This document shows, piece after piece, positions 51,401-59,366 of a DNA stretch of 64,000 bases. A program made the translations under genes and the position numbers. Position 1 is the stretch's first letter; every line of letters begins with the position of its first letter. This DNA is from Bin87 sp963663945 (lineage in GTDB: Bacteria; Chloroflexota; Dehalococcoidia; Lucifugimonadales; UBA3495): NCBI GenBank assembly GCA_963663945.1, contig OY760687.1, positions 124,001 through 188,000 on the forward strand, in the 5' to 3' direction. A model generated the notes under the pieces. That model did no database searches. It was not told the DNA's origin and saw only the letters and a program-made list of their open reading frames with translations.

Positions 51401-52368
51401 GGGCTTACACCCGGCGGCAGGGTATTCCGGCCCAGCAGGAACGTCCAGCGAGAGCCGATGGGCGGCCAGAAGAAATCGCTGCTCACACTTCCGCCGCCGC
51501 CGGTATCGACGAAGTCGTTGCTGGTCAGCACCGTGAAGGCGTGTTGGGCGCCCACAGACAGCCTCCGGACGGTATATTCAGCGCGCCCGTTGTTCACCGG
51601 GATGTTCCGGGCGTTCACGTCCACATAGATGAACGCCTCAATCCATTCCTGCGTGCAACTGGCCGTGGCGAAGTGGTAGTCGATCTCCATGTTGACGTAA
51701 CCGATGCGGTAGTACGTTGCCTGCGGCACCGCATCCCAGGAAATGATGACCTCACCGGGTTCACTGCCCTGCGTGACCTCGATGTTGGCCACCGGAGGGA
51801 CCTGACCCGGTGTCGCTGTTGCCGCCGAGCAATCGGGCATGGGGGGGCTTACACCCGGCGGCAGGGTATTCCGGCCCAGCAGGAACGTCCAGCGAGAGCC
51901 GATGGGCGGCCAGAAGAAATCGCTGCTCACACTTCCGCCGCCGCCGGTATCGACGAAGTCGTTGCTGGTCAGCACCGTGAAGGCGTGTTGGGCGCCCACA
52001 GACAGCCTCCGGACAGTATATTCAGCGCGCCCATTGTTCACCGGGATGTTCCGCGCGTTCACGTCCACATAGACAAACGCCTCAATCCATTCTTCAGTGC
52101 AACTACCCTTGGCGAAGTGGTAGTCGATCTCCATGTTGACGTAGCCGATGCGGTAGTAAGTAGCCTGCGGCACCGCATCCCAGGAAATGATGACCTCACC
52201 GGGTTCACTGCCCTGCGTGACCTCGATGTTGGCCACCGGAGGGACCTGGCCCTGTGCAACGGCCAGTCCGGTACTCCCTGCGACGCCCGCCACGGTAGCG
52301 AGCACGACTGCCGTGAACAGCAGTAGGATCAAACGCGATTTCCTCAACGTTGCCATCAGCTGCTTCAT
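48442..52368 (-). CDS. Giant secreted leucine-rich-repeat protein with Fn3-like repeats
   Basis: The 1308-residue protein has a signal peptide (about 1-40), two almost identical Fn3-like units of 148 residues (VPPVANIEVTQGSEPGEVII ... PDCSAA), an LRR cap (DRAALVALYNATGGANWTDN) with about 22 plant-type LRRs (consensus NLSNLTRLNLGGNGLTGTIP), a second cap (EADRAALVTLYNATGGANW) with about 13 more LRRs, and a cysteine end cap. It should sit outside the cell and bind proteins or sugars. The ATG at 52368 has GGAGGG at good spacing. No anchor motif is seen at the C-terminus. The repeats show recent duplication. Confidence 0.87.
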   Translation of the reverse strand: MKQLMATLRKSRLILLLFTAVVLATVAGVAGSTGLAVAQGQVPPVANIEVTQGSEPGEVIISWDAVPQATYYRIGYVNMEIDYHFAKGSCTEEWIEAFVYVDVNARNIPVNNGRAEYTVRRLSVGAQHAFTVLTSNDFVDTGGGGSVSSDFFWPPIGSRWTFLLGRNTLPPGVSPPMPDCSAATATPGQVPPVANIEVTQGSEPGEVIISWDAVPQATYYRIGYVNMEIDYHFATASCTQEWIEAFIYVDVNARNIPVNNGRAEYTVRRLSVGAQHAFTVLTSNDFVDTGGGGSVSSDFFWPPIGSRWTFLLGRNTLPPGVSPPMPDCSAAPGTPDADRAALVALYNATGGANWTDNTNWLSTGPIGEWHGVTTDANGRVTELDLSESQLTGMLPVILGNLSDLTILRLHTNQLRGEIPSSLGDLSNLEVLSLGGNNFEGSIPTSLGNLSNLTHLNIWRYEGTEGTGLTGSIPSQLGNLSNLESLGLSGNQLSGSIPSQLGNLSNLEVLNLGGNQLRGPIPSSLSRLSNLTIMYMWRNELTGPIPAWLGDLSNLERISLGGNSFTAGPLPASLSNLSNLTHMYFFENQLTGSVPDWLGDLTNLEVIHLTGNELRGQIPDSLGNLSNLTRLHLQANRLDGEIPSRLGDLSNLQRLELYGNQLDGSIPPELGNLSNLRQLALSRNGLTGTIPSGLGNLSNLTRLNLGGNGLTGTIPSGLGNLSNLTRLNLGGNGLTGTIPSGLGNLSNLTRLNLGGNGLTGGIPSRLGNLSNLTDLSLWGNELTGPLPSWLGSLTNLEYLNLNSNPLGGTIPSQLGNLTNLTRLNFDATQLTGPIPSQLGNLVNLTELDLDDNELTGPIPASLGNLVNLTKLDIKNNQLTGQIPATLSNLTKLTILRIAGTNQFEGCIPAGLSNVDENDLADLGLPDCSAASGTPEADRAALVTLYNATGGANWTDNTNWLSDQPMRQWHGVNVDPASGRVTGLDLADNQMTGTIPSSLGNLSELTYLRLFRNQLSGPIPSSLGNLSNLEVLSLGANNFEGSIPTSLGNLSNLTSLQIWRNAGTEGSGLTGNIPSQLGNLSNLESLGLSRNQLSGSIPSQLGNLSNLTRLWLNDNELSGSIPTTLGNLRGLERLTLDDNRLTGPMPSQLGDLANLKHLDVNENSLTGTIPTWLGNLSNLEYLNLGGTQLTGEIPSQLSNLSNLQEFSLWRNGLTGSIPTWVGSLSQLRNLNLRGNELTGSIPPSLGNLVEMEQLRLYDNRLSGQIPPSLSNLTKLVDLRLAGTNQFSGCIPANLSNVAVNDLSDLGLPGC
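50076..50327. repeat. 72-base tandem repeats in the LRR gene
   Basis: A unit of 72 bases (one 24-residue LRR), containing ttgccacccagattgaggcg and gaaaggttgcccaaccccga, is repeated three times in a row nearly without change, with partly diverged copies on each side. Such identity at DNA level indicates recent slippage or unequal crossing-over. Confidence 0.85.
51379..52266. repeat. 444-base tandem duplication encoding Fn3-like units
   Basis: The stretch starting at gggcatgggggggcttacac (51391) recurs at 51835, exactly 444 bases on, with only a few differences (for example at the cysteine-containing loop). It codes for one 148-residue unit, so the frame is kept. Confidence 0.9.
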
Positions 52369-52670
52369 CGTTCTTCCCTCCAATACGTTAGAAACACTGA
52401 AGAGTTCGATCCCATCACGAGCGACCATTATGGAATTCCAAGGAGGCTTTCGCTAACCTACATGCACCACCATGCCCGGTAGAGCGGGCTCTGACCATTG
52501 CCATTGAGTCAACTTAGCAAGGAGTCCATAGGCGGACCTTGATATTGGCGTGATACGCCACAGCAACGTAGTTGCCTCGACCACTCCCGACCGGGATAAT
52601 AGGCCTGTAAATCTCCAATGTCCGTGTTTCACCTCCCAACCGCCCGATTTGCAAAAACGGAGATGGGAAA
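52369..52670. other. Divergent intergenic region
   Basis: About 300 bases between the LRR gene and the first HTH-membrane gene should hold both promoters. No repeat of the families above and no RNA gene was seen. Confidence 0.35.
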
Positions 52671-54140
52671 TTGCAACAATCGACACCGTTGGGCCGCGAT
52701 GATCGCCGCGTTCGTGCTGCGCAAGTCGGCGCCCTGTTGCGCTGGCATCGCCAGAATTTCAGCCGCATAGACGGGCGTCAGGGTTTGAGCCAGGCTGAGG
52801 TGCTGGGGCGCATGGCCCCTCTCAGCTCCGACGAGCGAATCGTGCCGGCTGACACCAGTTCGTGGTCCCGGCTGGAGAATGGCGTGGCTCCCGCGAGCCG
52901 CGAACGCCTGGAGCTTTTCGGTCGGGCATTGGACCTGTCGCGGGTGGAGATCGACGGCCTCCTGCTCCTGGCCGGGTTTGAGCCCGTCGGTCAGCAGATG
53001 TCGGCAAGGCTCTCTCCGGCGACCACCGCGTCGGCCGACGACGGCGAGGCGGTGGATCGCGACCCGGAACCAATGGGCCTGCCGGCCGTCGGCATGTTCG
53101 GCGAGCGGGGCATCCGACCGTTCCTCGCCGAGACCCTGAGCTTTTTCCTCTACCGGACCCTGCTTCCCGCCGCCGCCGCGGCCGGCGCCGGGTACCTGCT
53201 GTACTCCCTGGGCATCACCGCCACCTGGATCGTGGTGCTGTACATCGGCCTGGCCATGGGCCTTGTGGTGTTTCAGGGCTTTCTGAAGATGCGACGCGCC
53301 AGCAACCTGCGCGACCTGCTGCTCTTGTCGGTCTTCTTTGTGCTGAGTACCCCGCTGCTGCAGATCCCGTTTATCCGGATGGACAATTACGGCTTCCACA
53401 ACATACCCGCACTGGCCGGCACGCCGTTCTCGATCGTGCTGGTGATGTCCGCCAACCTGCTGGTGGCGCTGGTTGCCGCCCTGGGGTTCGACCTGCTGTG
53501 GCGGTGGCAATACGGCGGTCGGGGAGCGGCCAAGGCTTACCACCGTGCCCTGTGGGTGGCTGCGCCGCCCTTCGCGTTCGTGTACCTGTGGATTTTGCTG
53601 GCCTCGAACGCCGGCTCATGGCTCGGCTGCGCGTTCGTGCTGCCGGTGATGACGGGTGTGTTCGCCATGCTGGTCGCCCTTCGTGACGAGAGCGTCGAGC
53701 TCACCGAGTGGGACCGCCGGTTCCTGCTCTGGTGCACCATGGTGGTCACCATCATCCTGACCACCTTTGGCGCCGCCGGGATCCTGACCGCGTACATGCA
53801 GCCGAGCTTTGCGTCCCTCACCGGTCACACGTTGATCCATTCGTGGGCCATCGACTTCGCCGCCCTGGGATATCCCGAGCACGAACTGGCCGCCCGCTGG
53901 CGTATGGGATACGCGTGGAACGCGGTGACCGGCGTCGTCTACCTGGTCATCGTCCTGGGAGGCAGCCTGACCGTCAGCCTCTATCGACTGGGCGGCGGCG
54001 ATCCATCGCAGCCGACCGCCGACGTCGGGCAGTTGCCGGCGGGAGAGGCCGCAAAACCGGATACCGTCCGACAACGCATCAAGTCCCTCTTCGGACCGGG
54101 ACGCCTGGCCGGCCGTCCGCTGCGACCCGACCCGGTCTGA
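52671..54140 (+). CDS. HTH-fused multi-pass membrane protein (paralogue 1)
   Basis: The 489-residue protein starts with an XRE-like helix-turn-helix domain (about 15-105): ALLRWHRQNFSRIDG, GLSQAEVLGRMAP, SSWSRLENGVAPASRERLELF and LLLLAGFEP. A linker is followed by about eight transmembrane helices (150-450) and a cytosolic tail ending in KSLFGPGRLAGRPLRPDP. This would be a membrane-bound DNA-binding protein, perhaps a one-component sensor. The start is TTG at 52671 with GGAGATGGG upstream. The second copy follows after 45 bases. Confidence 0.72.
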   Translation: MQQSTPLGRDDRRVRAAQVGALLRWHRQNFSRIDGRQGLSQAEVLGRMAPLSSDERIVPADTSSWSRLENGVAPASRERLELFGRALDLSRVEIDGLLLLAGFEPVGQQMSARLSPATTASADDGEAVDRDPEPMGLPAVGMFGERGIRPFLAETLSFFLYRTLLPAAAAAGAGYLLYSLGITATWIVVLYIGLAMGLVVFQGFLKMRRASNLRDLLLLSVFFVLSTPLLQIPFIRMDNYGFHNIPALAGTPFSIVLVMSANLLVALVAALGFDLLWRWQYGGRGAAKAYHRALWVAAPPFAFVYLWILLASNAGSWLGCAFVLPVMTGVFAMLVALRDESVELTEWDRRFLLWCTMVVTIILTTFGAAGILTAYMQPSFASLTGHTLIHSWAIDFAALGYPEHELAARWRMGYAWNAVTGVVYLVIVLGGSLTVSLYRLGGGDPSQPTADVGQLPAGEAAKPDTVRQRIKSLFGPGRLAGRPLRPDPV

Positions 54141-54185
54141 CCTCCGCTCATCGGCAACACCCACGTCCGGCATTTGCGAGGCTGT

Positions 54186-55649
54186 ATGCCACTGGATCGA
54201 GAAGAACGTTCGGCCCGTGCACCGCAAGTCGGCGTGCTTTTGCGCTGGCACCGCCAGAATTTCAATCGTGCAGATGGACGCCGGGGTCTGAGCCAGTCCG
54301 ATGTCCTCGGGCTCATGGCCCCGCTGAGCGTCGACGAGAAAGTCGTGCCGTCCGATAGCAGCTCGTGGTCCAGGATGGAAAACGGCGCGTCTCCACCCAC
54401 CCGCGAACGCCTCGAAGTTTTCGGCCTGGCCCTCAACCTCTCCGAGGAAGAGATCAATGGGCTCCTGGCGCTGGCCGGATTTGAAACTGCCCACCAACCC
54501 CAGGCGTTATCCGCCGGCCGGCGCCGCGCCAAATCCCGGGCGGCCGTAGACTCGAACGAGTCGGACTCATCGGCAGAGGCAGACGGTCCGGATCGGGACG
54601 AGGTCCTTGGCGAACGCGGCGTCCGCTCTTACGTCGCCGAGGCCCTGGATTTCAGCTTCTTCCGGTTCCTCCTGCCCGCCGCGGCGATGGCCGGAGCCGG
54701 CTACCTGCTGTTCTCCCTGGGTGTCACCGCCGTCTGGATACTGATGCTGTATGTCGGCCTGGCCATGGGCCTGGTGCTGTCCCAAGGGTTTTTTAAAATG
54801 CGCCGGGTCGGCAATCTGCGGGAGTTGCTGTTCGTGACCCTGTTCATCGTGCTGACCGCCGGGTTGCTCCAGGTCCCGTTCATCGGCATGGATCCTTATG
54901 GATTCTATATCTGGGGGGAACCGGGCGGGATCGTGTTGCCGATTGTGCTGTCTATGATGGCAAACCTGGCGGTGTCCCTCGTCGCCAGTCTGATTTTCGA
55001 CCTGTTGTGGCGCTGGCAATACTCCGGTCGCGGCGCCGACAAAGCGTACTTGAGGGCCCTGTGGGTGGCGGCGCCCCCAATGGGACTCACCTATTCGTGG
55101 ATCCTGCTAACGGGCAACTGGGGAGCCTGGGTCGGTTGTTCGGTCATTCTGACTATTTTGACGGGAGTCTTCGCGATGCTGACGGTGATGCGGGACGAGA
55201 CCGTTGTATTCACGGAGTGGGATCGCAGGTTCCTCCTCTGGTGCAGTGTGCAGGTCACCACCGTCCTCGCCGCCCTGGGCGCAGTGTCGATAGTGGTGGG
55301 TTACATGGACCCGTCACTTTTGTCGCTCAGCGGCCATACGCTGATCCATCCCTGGGAGATCAACTACACCGCCCTGGGATATTCTGAATCGGAGCTCATC
55401 TCCCGCCTGCGCGTCGGTTACCTGTGGAACTCGATGACTTGCATCTCCTACCTGGTCATTTTCATCGGTGGCTACCTGACGCTGAACATTTACCGTCTGG
55501 GAGGCGGCGACCCGGCCGTTCCCACCGCCGACGTCGGGGAGTTGCCGGCAGGGGAGACTGTACGACCGGATACCGTTGGGAAGCGCATCAAATCCCTCTT
55601 CGGACCGGGACGCCTAGCCGGCCATCCGCTGCGCCCGGAGCCGGCCTGA
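54186..55649 (+). CDS. HTH-fused multi-pass membrane protein (paralogue 2)
   Basis: The 487-residue protein is a diverged copy of the preceding gene: HTH domain GVLLRWHRQNFNRADG, GLSQSDVLGLMAP, SSWSRMENGASPPTRERLEV, then about eight membrane helices with the shared motifs FDLLWRWQYSGRGADKAY and EWDRRFLLWCSVQVTT, and tail KSLFGPGRLAGHPLRPEPA. High similarity throughout shows tandem duplication; divergence in the linker (residues about 105-150) suggests relaxed constraint there. The ATG at 54186 is preferred over an upstream TTG. The two probably form one transcript and may act as a heteromer. Confidence 0.72.
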   Translation: MPLDREERSARAPQVGVLLRWHRQNFNRADGRRGLSQSDVLGLMAPLSVDEKVVPSDSSSWSRMENGASPPTRERLEVFGLALNLSEEEINGLLALAGFETAHQPQALSAGRRRAKSRAAVDSNESDSSAEADGPDRDEVLGERGVRSYVAEALDFSFFRFLLPAAAMAGAGYLLFSLGVTAVWILMLYVGLAMGLVLSQGFFKMRRVGNLRELLFVTLFIVLTAGLLQVPFIGMDPYGFYIWGEPGGIVLPIVLSMMANLAVSLVASLIFDLLWRWQYSGRGADKAYLRALWVAAPPMGLTYSWILLTGNWGAWVGCSVILTILTGVFAMLTVMRDETVVFTEWDRRFLLWCSVQVTTVLAALGAVSIVVGYMDPSLLSLSGHTLIHPWEINYTALGYSESELISRLRVGYLWNSMTCISYLVIFIGGYLTLNIYRLGGGDPAVPTADVGELPAGETVRPDTVGKRIKSLFGPGRLAGHPLRPEPA

Positions 55650-55663
55650 CAGAGCGTCGGCGC

Positions 55664-55818
55664 CAGTTTTCGCAAATCGTCAGAATCAGGATTTACGGGA
55701 TTTTATGATTTCGCAGGATTGGAATATCTCCATCAAGGAACGATTCCAATCCTGAGAATCTCCAAATCTTGAAAATCCTGATTCTGACAATTCCCCACCG
55801 CGAAGCTGGGTACGCATG
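55664..55818. repeat. Palindromic interspersed repeat, copy G
   Basis: Intact copy: GTCAGAATCAGGATTTACGG, centre GCAGGATTGGAATATC facing ATTCCAATCCTG, GAAAATCCTGATTCTGAC and end GCGAAGCTGGGTACGCATGA. The final ATG is also the start of the next gene. Its uninterrupted arm shows the pre-insertion IS110 target. Confidence 0.88.
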
Positions 55819-56901
55819 AATCTCTGCCGGCCACGCGGACCCCGCCGGCTGTACCTCGCCCACGCGCTGATTGTCCTGCTCGTGGCCGCGTTCGTGCTCT
55901 GGCGGCCGGCCGCCGCCGCTCTCCACACCACGGCTTTCGTGGGGCACATGCTGCCCGGGCCGTTCAAGGTCCAGCGGTGGCTGACGCCCGAGCCGGAACG
56001 GCTGACCACCACCTTCCAACGCCACGACGGCACGCCGGACGTCGCGGAGGTCTACGTCATCCCCGGCGAAAAACCCCGGGCCGCCGTGCTGATGTTCCTG
56101 GGCGCCACGCCCCACGGCTACGACGACCCGGAGGTGGTCAACCTGGGTTACGCGCTGGCCCGCACCGGGTTCGCCGTGATGTACTACTGGTCGGAGACCA
56201 TGGGAGCCGAGCAGCGCCTGGACGCCGGAGACGTGCCGCACGTCGTGGCCGCGTTCCAGCACCTGGCTCATCAAGACTACGTCGACCCCGACCGCCTCGG
56301 CCTGGCCGGCTTCTCGGTGGGCGCGTCCTACGCCATGGTGGCCGCCGCCGATCCGCGCATCGCCTCGGATATCGCCTTCGTCAACTCATTCGGCGGCTAC
56401 CATGACCTCGGCGATCTCATCGCGCAGATCTCGGCCCGGCGCACCGTTGACGCCGGCCCGGAAACGCCGTGGGAACCCGACCAGCACACCATGACGGTTT
56501 TCACCAACACCCTGCTGGCCGAGCCGCAATCCGACGCCCGCGACGCCCTGCTGGAAGGCAGCGGTAGCCTGCAACAGGCGCGCCGGTCTTTCGACATGAT
56601 GCCGGCCCGTTTCCGTTCGGACGTCGCCGCAGTCTCACCATCCCAACGCACACACGCATGGAGCGACGATACCGTGCTGCGGATCATGCACGACCGGGGC
56701 GATGCCGTGATACCGGTGAGCGAATCCCGCCGCCTGGTCGCCGCCCTGGCCCAGCAGCGCCCGGACGCGCGGGTGTACTACACCGAGACCGACATCTTCC
56801 GCCACGTCGTCCCCGACGCCGACACCGCCTGGGCGCCCCTGCTGAAAGGCGCGTGGCGGGTCTACCGCCACATGTACCACATTATTCGGGTGGCGCAGTA
56901 G
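55816..56901 (+). CDS. Membrane-anchored alpha/beta hydrolase
   Basis: The 361-residue protein has an N-terminal hydrophobic helix (about 13-35) and a periplasmic or external alpha/beta hydrolase domain: FLGATPHGYDDPEVV (oxyanion region), nucleophile GLAGFSVGAS (Ser about 159), acid in MHDRGDAVIPVSES and His in IFRHVV. The dienelactone-hydrolase-like order suggests an esterase. The only good ATG, at 55816, is provided by the end of palindromic repeat G; no strong ribosome site is visible, so a leaderless or downstream start is possible. Confidence 0.77.
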   Translation: MNLCRPRGPRRLYLAHALIVLLVAAFVLWRPAAAALHTTAFVGHMLPGPFKVQRWLTPEPERLTTTFQRHDGTPDVAEVYVIPGEKPRAAVLMFLGATPHGYDDPEVVNLGYALARTGFAVMYYWSETMGAEQRLDAGDVPHVVAAFQHLAHQDYVDPDRLGLAGFSVGASYAMVAAADPRIASDIAFVNSFGGYHDLGDLIAQISARRTVDAGPETPWEPDQHTMTVFTNTLLAEPQSDARDALLEGSGSLQQARRSFDMMPARFRSDVAAVSPSQRTHAWSDDTVLRIMHDRGDAVIPVSESRRLVAALAQQRPDARVYYTETDIFRHVVPDADTAWAPLLKGAWRVYRHMYHIIRVAQ

Positions 56902-57175
56902 GCCTGCCGGGCTTTACTGGCCCCCATTTTGTGGTGGCGGACTTCATTAGCAACTCTGCCATTTTGGGTCCGAATGGGTCCCGCACCGTGCTTATCGGCG
57001 AGAGTTGGGACAGGGGCACGGCGCGAGAAATGTCAGACTTTACCTTGAAGTCTAACATTGCTACCATTGCGACGAGGGTGCCTAGGACAACATAGAGAAC
57101 TTGCAGTTGCTGTGTACCCGTTGAGACCACTGCACCTAAACGTCTTATCGATACCCGCCGATTTGGGGACCGGAC
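56902..57175. other. Intergenic stretch before the nuclease/HEPN pair
   Basis: About 270 AT-richer bases with no supported gene; the change in composition starts here and continues to about 58900. Confidence 0.4.
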
Positions 57176-57739
57176 ATGGATACACCTACAGGCGACGACC
57201 CGCCTACGTTAGAAAGCGTCGCGCGGATGCTCGAGATCCTCACTGGAGAGCAGCAAAAATTCCAGGACGAAGTACGTGGGTTTATTCGGCAATCCCGAAC
57301 CCGCCACGAATCAATCAGTTCCGACCTCGGCGTTTTAAAAGGCGGATACGCTTTCGAAACAACGTTACGCGATGTCGTACGGATAGCCTTTGAACTTGGA
57401 TTTCAGTTCATAGCGGCAATGCCAACACAAGAACTCGACGCGCTCGCCGACCTAGCAGCCAAATCAGGCGAACCAGATGAGGACGTCCAAAGCTTTCGTA
57501 ACGCTGACTTGGTAATGATGGTACAGAGGCAAGGGGAGCCTGCTGTCTACATTGCTGTGGAGGTTTCTTACACAGTTGGGTCCGTGGACATCCGTAGAGC
57601 CAAACGCAACGCGGAGTACCTGAGTCGCTACACACCGCTGCAAGCTGTTGGCGCCGTGGTTGGGGTGCATATGCCGGAAACAACCAGGCACCAAGCGGAC
57701 GCCGAGGGAATTCTCCGCTACTTGGTCCGCCCGTCGTAG
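57176..57739 (+). CDS. Putative PD-(D/E)XK-like protein
   Basis: The 187-residue protein has an N-terminal coiled-coil (about 10-45) and a C-terminal alpha/beta region in which DLVMMV (D111) precedes a strand pair YIAVEVSYTVGSVDIRRAKR with E129, followed by a helix RNAEYLSRY. This resembles DUF3782-type restriction-endonuclease-like proteins, though the usual Lys is replaced by Ser (E-V-S), so activity is uncertain. The ATG at 57176 follows GGGGACCGGAC. The next gene is 20 bases downstream; both are AT-richer than their surroundings, suggesting transfer together. Confidence 0.55.
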   Translation: MDTPTGDDPPTLESVARMLEILTGEQQKFQDEVRGFIRQSRTRHESISSDLGVLKGGYAFETTLRDVVRIAFELGFQFIAAMPTQELDALADLAAKSGEPDEDVQSFRNADLVMMVQRQGEPAVYIAVEVSYTVGSVDIRRAKRNAEYLSRYTPLQAVGAVVGVHMPETTRHQADAEGILRYLVRPS

Positions 57740-57759
57740 GCAAACCGAGGAGGAACTGT

Positions 57760-58614
57760 ATGGTTGCAGAGCCTATTACCTACATAGGTGTGCATCTTGG
57801 GCCAAACGTGGGGGCAAATGACACTATAGTAGGGGTCAGAGTTGTGCCGGGTGGACGGAGCGGCAAGGAAGTTTACGGCCGAACGTTGAACTCTGGCGAA
57901 CCGGACACCGGAGAGGGGATCATGCTCCACTCGGGAGACACGCTGGTGTTTCCTCCGGGGGACGTCAAAATTTCCCTAGGTGACGTGGACCGATACGCCG
58001 AGAAAGGACCTGACGGGTATGCACCTATCGCCAACACTGTGTGGACCTGGTTGCAAATGCCGCCCCATTCGAATGAGACTTTCTTCCATTACTACTTGGC
58101 TGCATCACGTCGAATTGACATTGCCCATTCGCTTTGTGTGAGTGCCTTGCATGAGCTGGGCGTTCGTAATGAGGAACCATTCATCCGTACACGCGCGAGG
58201 GTTTTCAACGCCTTGGGGATTGCGGAGTCGATGTGCATTGCCATCAACCGCGCGTTCATGATGATCAGAAACTCTCCCGCCGAGTTCTCCGTTGCCACAA
58301 CTGTCCCTCAGGAAGTCGACGCGCTTTACGACGCCGTGAGAGCCATTCGAAATGCATTTGAACACATAGACGAGCGCGCCATGGGTCGAGCGCGCGAGGA
58401 AGGCCAAGCGGATGCTCTATCCATTTTCAATCAGACCGACCTAATATCTTCGGGCGCTTTGTGTTGCGCTGGACATTCTATTAACTTGCGAACGGAGGTG
58501 ATACCCGCTTTGCTGGCAGCACGAAGATTTATATATGACGTCCTCGCTGAGGCCGGAAATACCAAAACGCTGAACGACAGGCTGGTGTTGGGACCGTTCA
58601 CTGACGTTGATTAG
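57760..58614 (+). CDS. Hypothetical protein with HEPN-type R-x4-H motif
   Basis: The 284-residue protein has a strand-rich N-terminus (about 1-90, EPITYIGVHLGPNVG and GDVKISLGDV) and a helical C-terminal half. Within it IRNAFEHIDER (R197, H202) matches the R-x4-6-H signature of HEPN ribonucleases. HEPN proteins commonly act as toxins or defence nucleases. It lies 20 bases after a nuclease-like gene with GAGGAG before its start, so the two form a probable two-gene unit. No known defence system with this pair was recognised. Confidence 0.55.
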   Translation: MVAEPITYIGVHLGPNVGANDTIVGVRVVPGGRSGKEVYGRTLNSGEPDTGEGIMLHSGDTLVFPPGDVKISLGDVDRYAEKGPDGYAPIANTVWTWLQMPPHSNETFFHYYLAASRRIDIAHSLCVSALHELGVRNEEPFIRTRARVFNALGIAESMCIAINRAFMMIRNSPAEFSVATTVPQEVDALYDAVRAIRNAFEHIDERAMGRAREEGQADALSIFNQTDLISSGALCCAGHSINLRTEVIPALLAARRFIYDVLAEAGNTKTLNDRLVLGPFTDVD

Positions 58615-58984
58615 CGGCGTTGGCGGCGCTCAAAGCAGAAAGAATGCGCTGTGAACGCGACCAAATCCAGCGTAATACAAGAGGCGAGAAAGATTTGCCG
58701 CGGTGCGAAAATTAGTGGTAACCCTGTAATTCCCGACGGTAAAGTGGTCAAGGTAAGCTGGTCGGTCACGCAGTTCGCAGACTGAACCAGAATGGCAGTC
58801 TTTGAACGGAAGTCTGCCATGCTCGGTTGGTCCACGCATCAACCAACGCGCAATCGCGTGGCACCCCACCCAACACCAAACGCCTCAAATCCGCCGTCGC
58901 CAACGCAGCGTATATAGGTTCTAGCGACGGGTATACTTCCCACTCGTCAGGGACTTACGACGCTTGCCCAGAGGGCTTGGAGGG
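58615..58984. other. Gene-free stretch
   Basis: About 370 bases without a supported gene. The first 250 bases keep the lower GC of the preceding pair. Short open frames on the minus strand lack starts and motifs. Confidence 0.4.
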
Positions 58985-59227
58985 ATGATGGACCGCTATA
59001 GTTGGACGCTGCGGGTGGCGATCGGCGGCGTTGGGTTCCTGGCCGTGATCGCCGTGTTTGTTGCCGTCGTGCGGGCCTTCAACGTGATGATCGCCGGCAT
59101 CTATCCCGAGGCCTGGGTGTTGACGGCCATGATGACGGCCCCGTTCACTATCGGCCTGGTGTCGGTCGCGACCCTCGCCACGGCGCTGTTTGAGACCTTA
59201 CGGCGACGTGGCGCCGTCTCTGCCTGA
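58985..59227 (+). CDS. Small membrane protein with two helices
   Basis: The 80-residue protein starts MMDRYSW and has two hydrophobic helices (about 7-32, RVAIGGVGFLAVIAVFVAVV, and 43-68) with a short charged C-terminus. GGAGGG lies directly before the tandem ATGs; the second ATG at 58988 gives better spacing. Function unknown. The P450 gene follows 140 bases later on the same strand. Confidence 0.55.
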   Translation: MMDRYSWTLRVAIGGVGFLAVIAVFVAVVRAFNVMIAGIYPEAWVLTAMMTAPFTIGLVSVATLATALFETLRRRGAVSA

Positions 59228-59366
59228 ACCTCGCGCTACGATTGAGCGGCGCGGATGTCCACCCGCGCCGAAAGGGTAGGCTGCCGCCCCGTGACCGGAG
59301 GACCGCCCGGTTGCCCGGTGGGTGTCCCGCTGGCAGAATGAATACATCCTCGCGCTGGAGGCGGCC

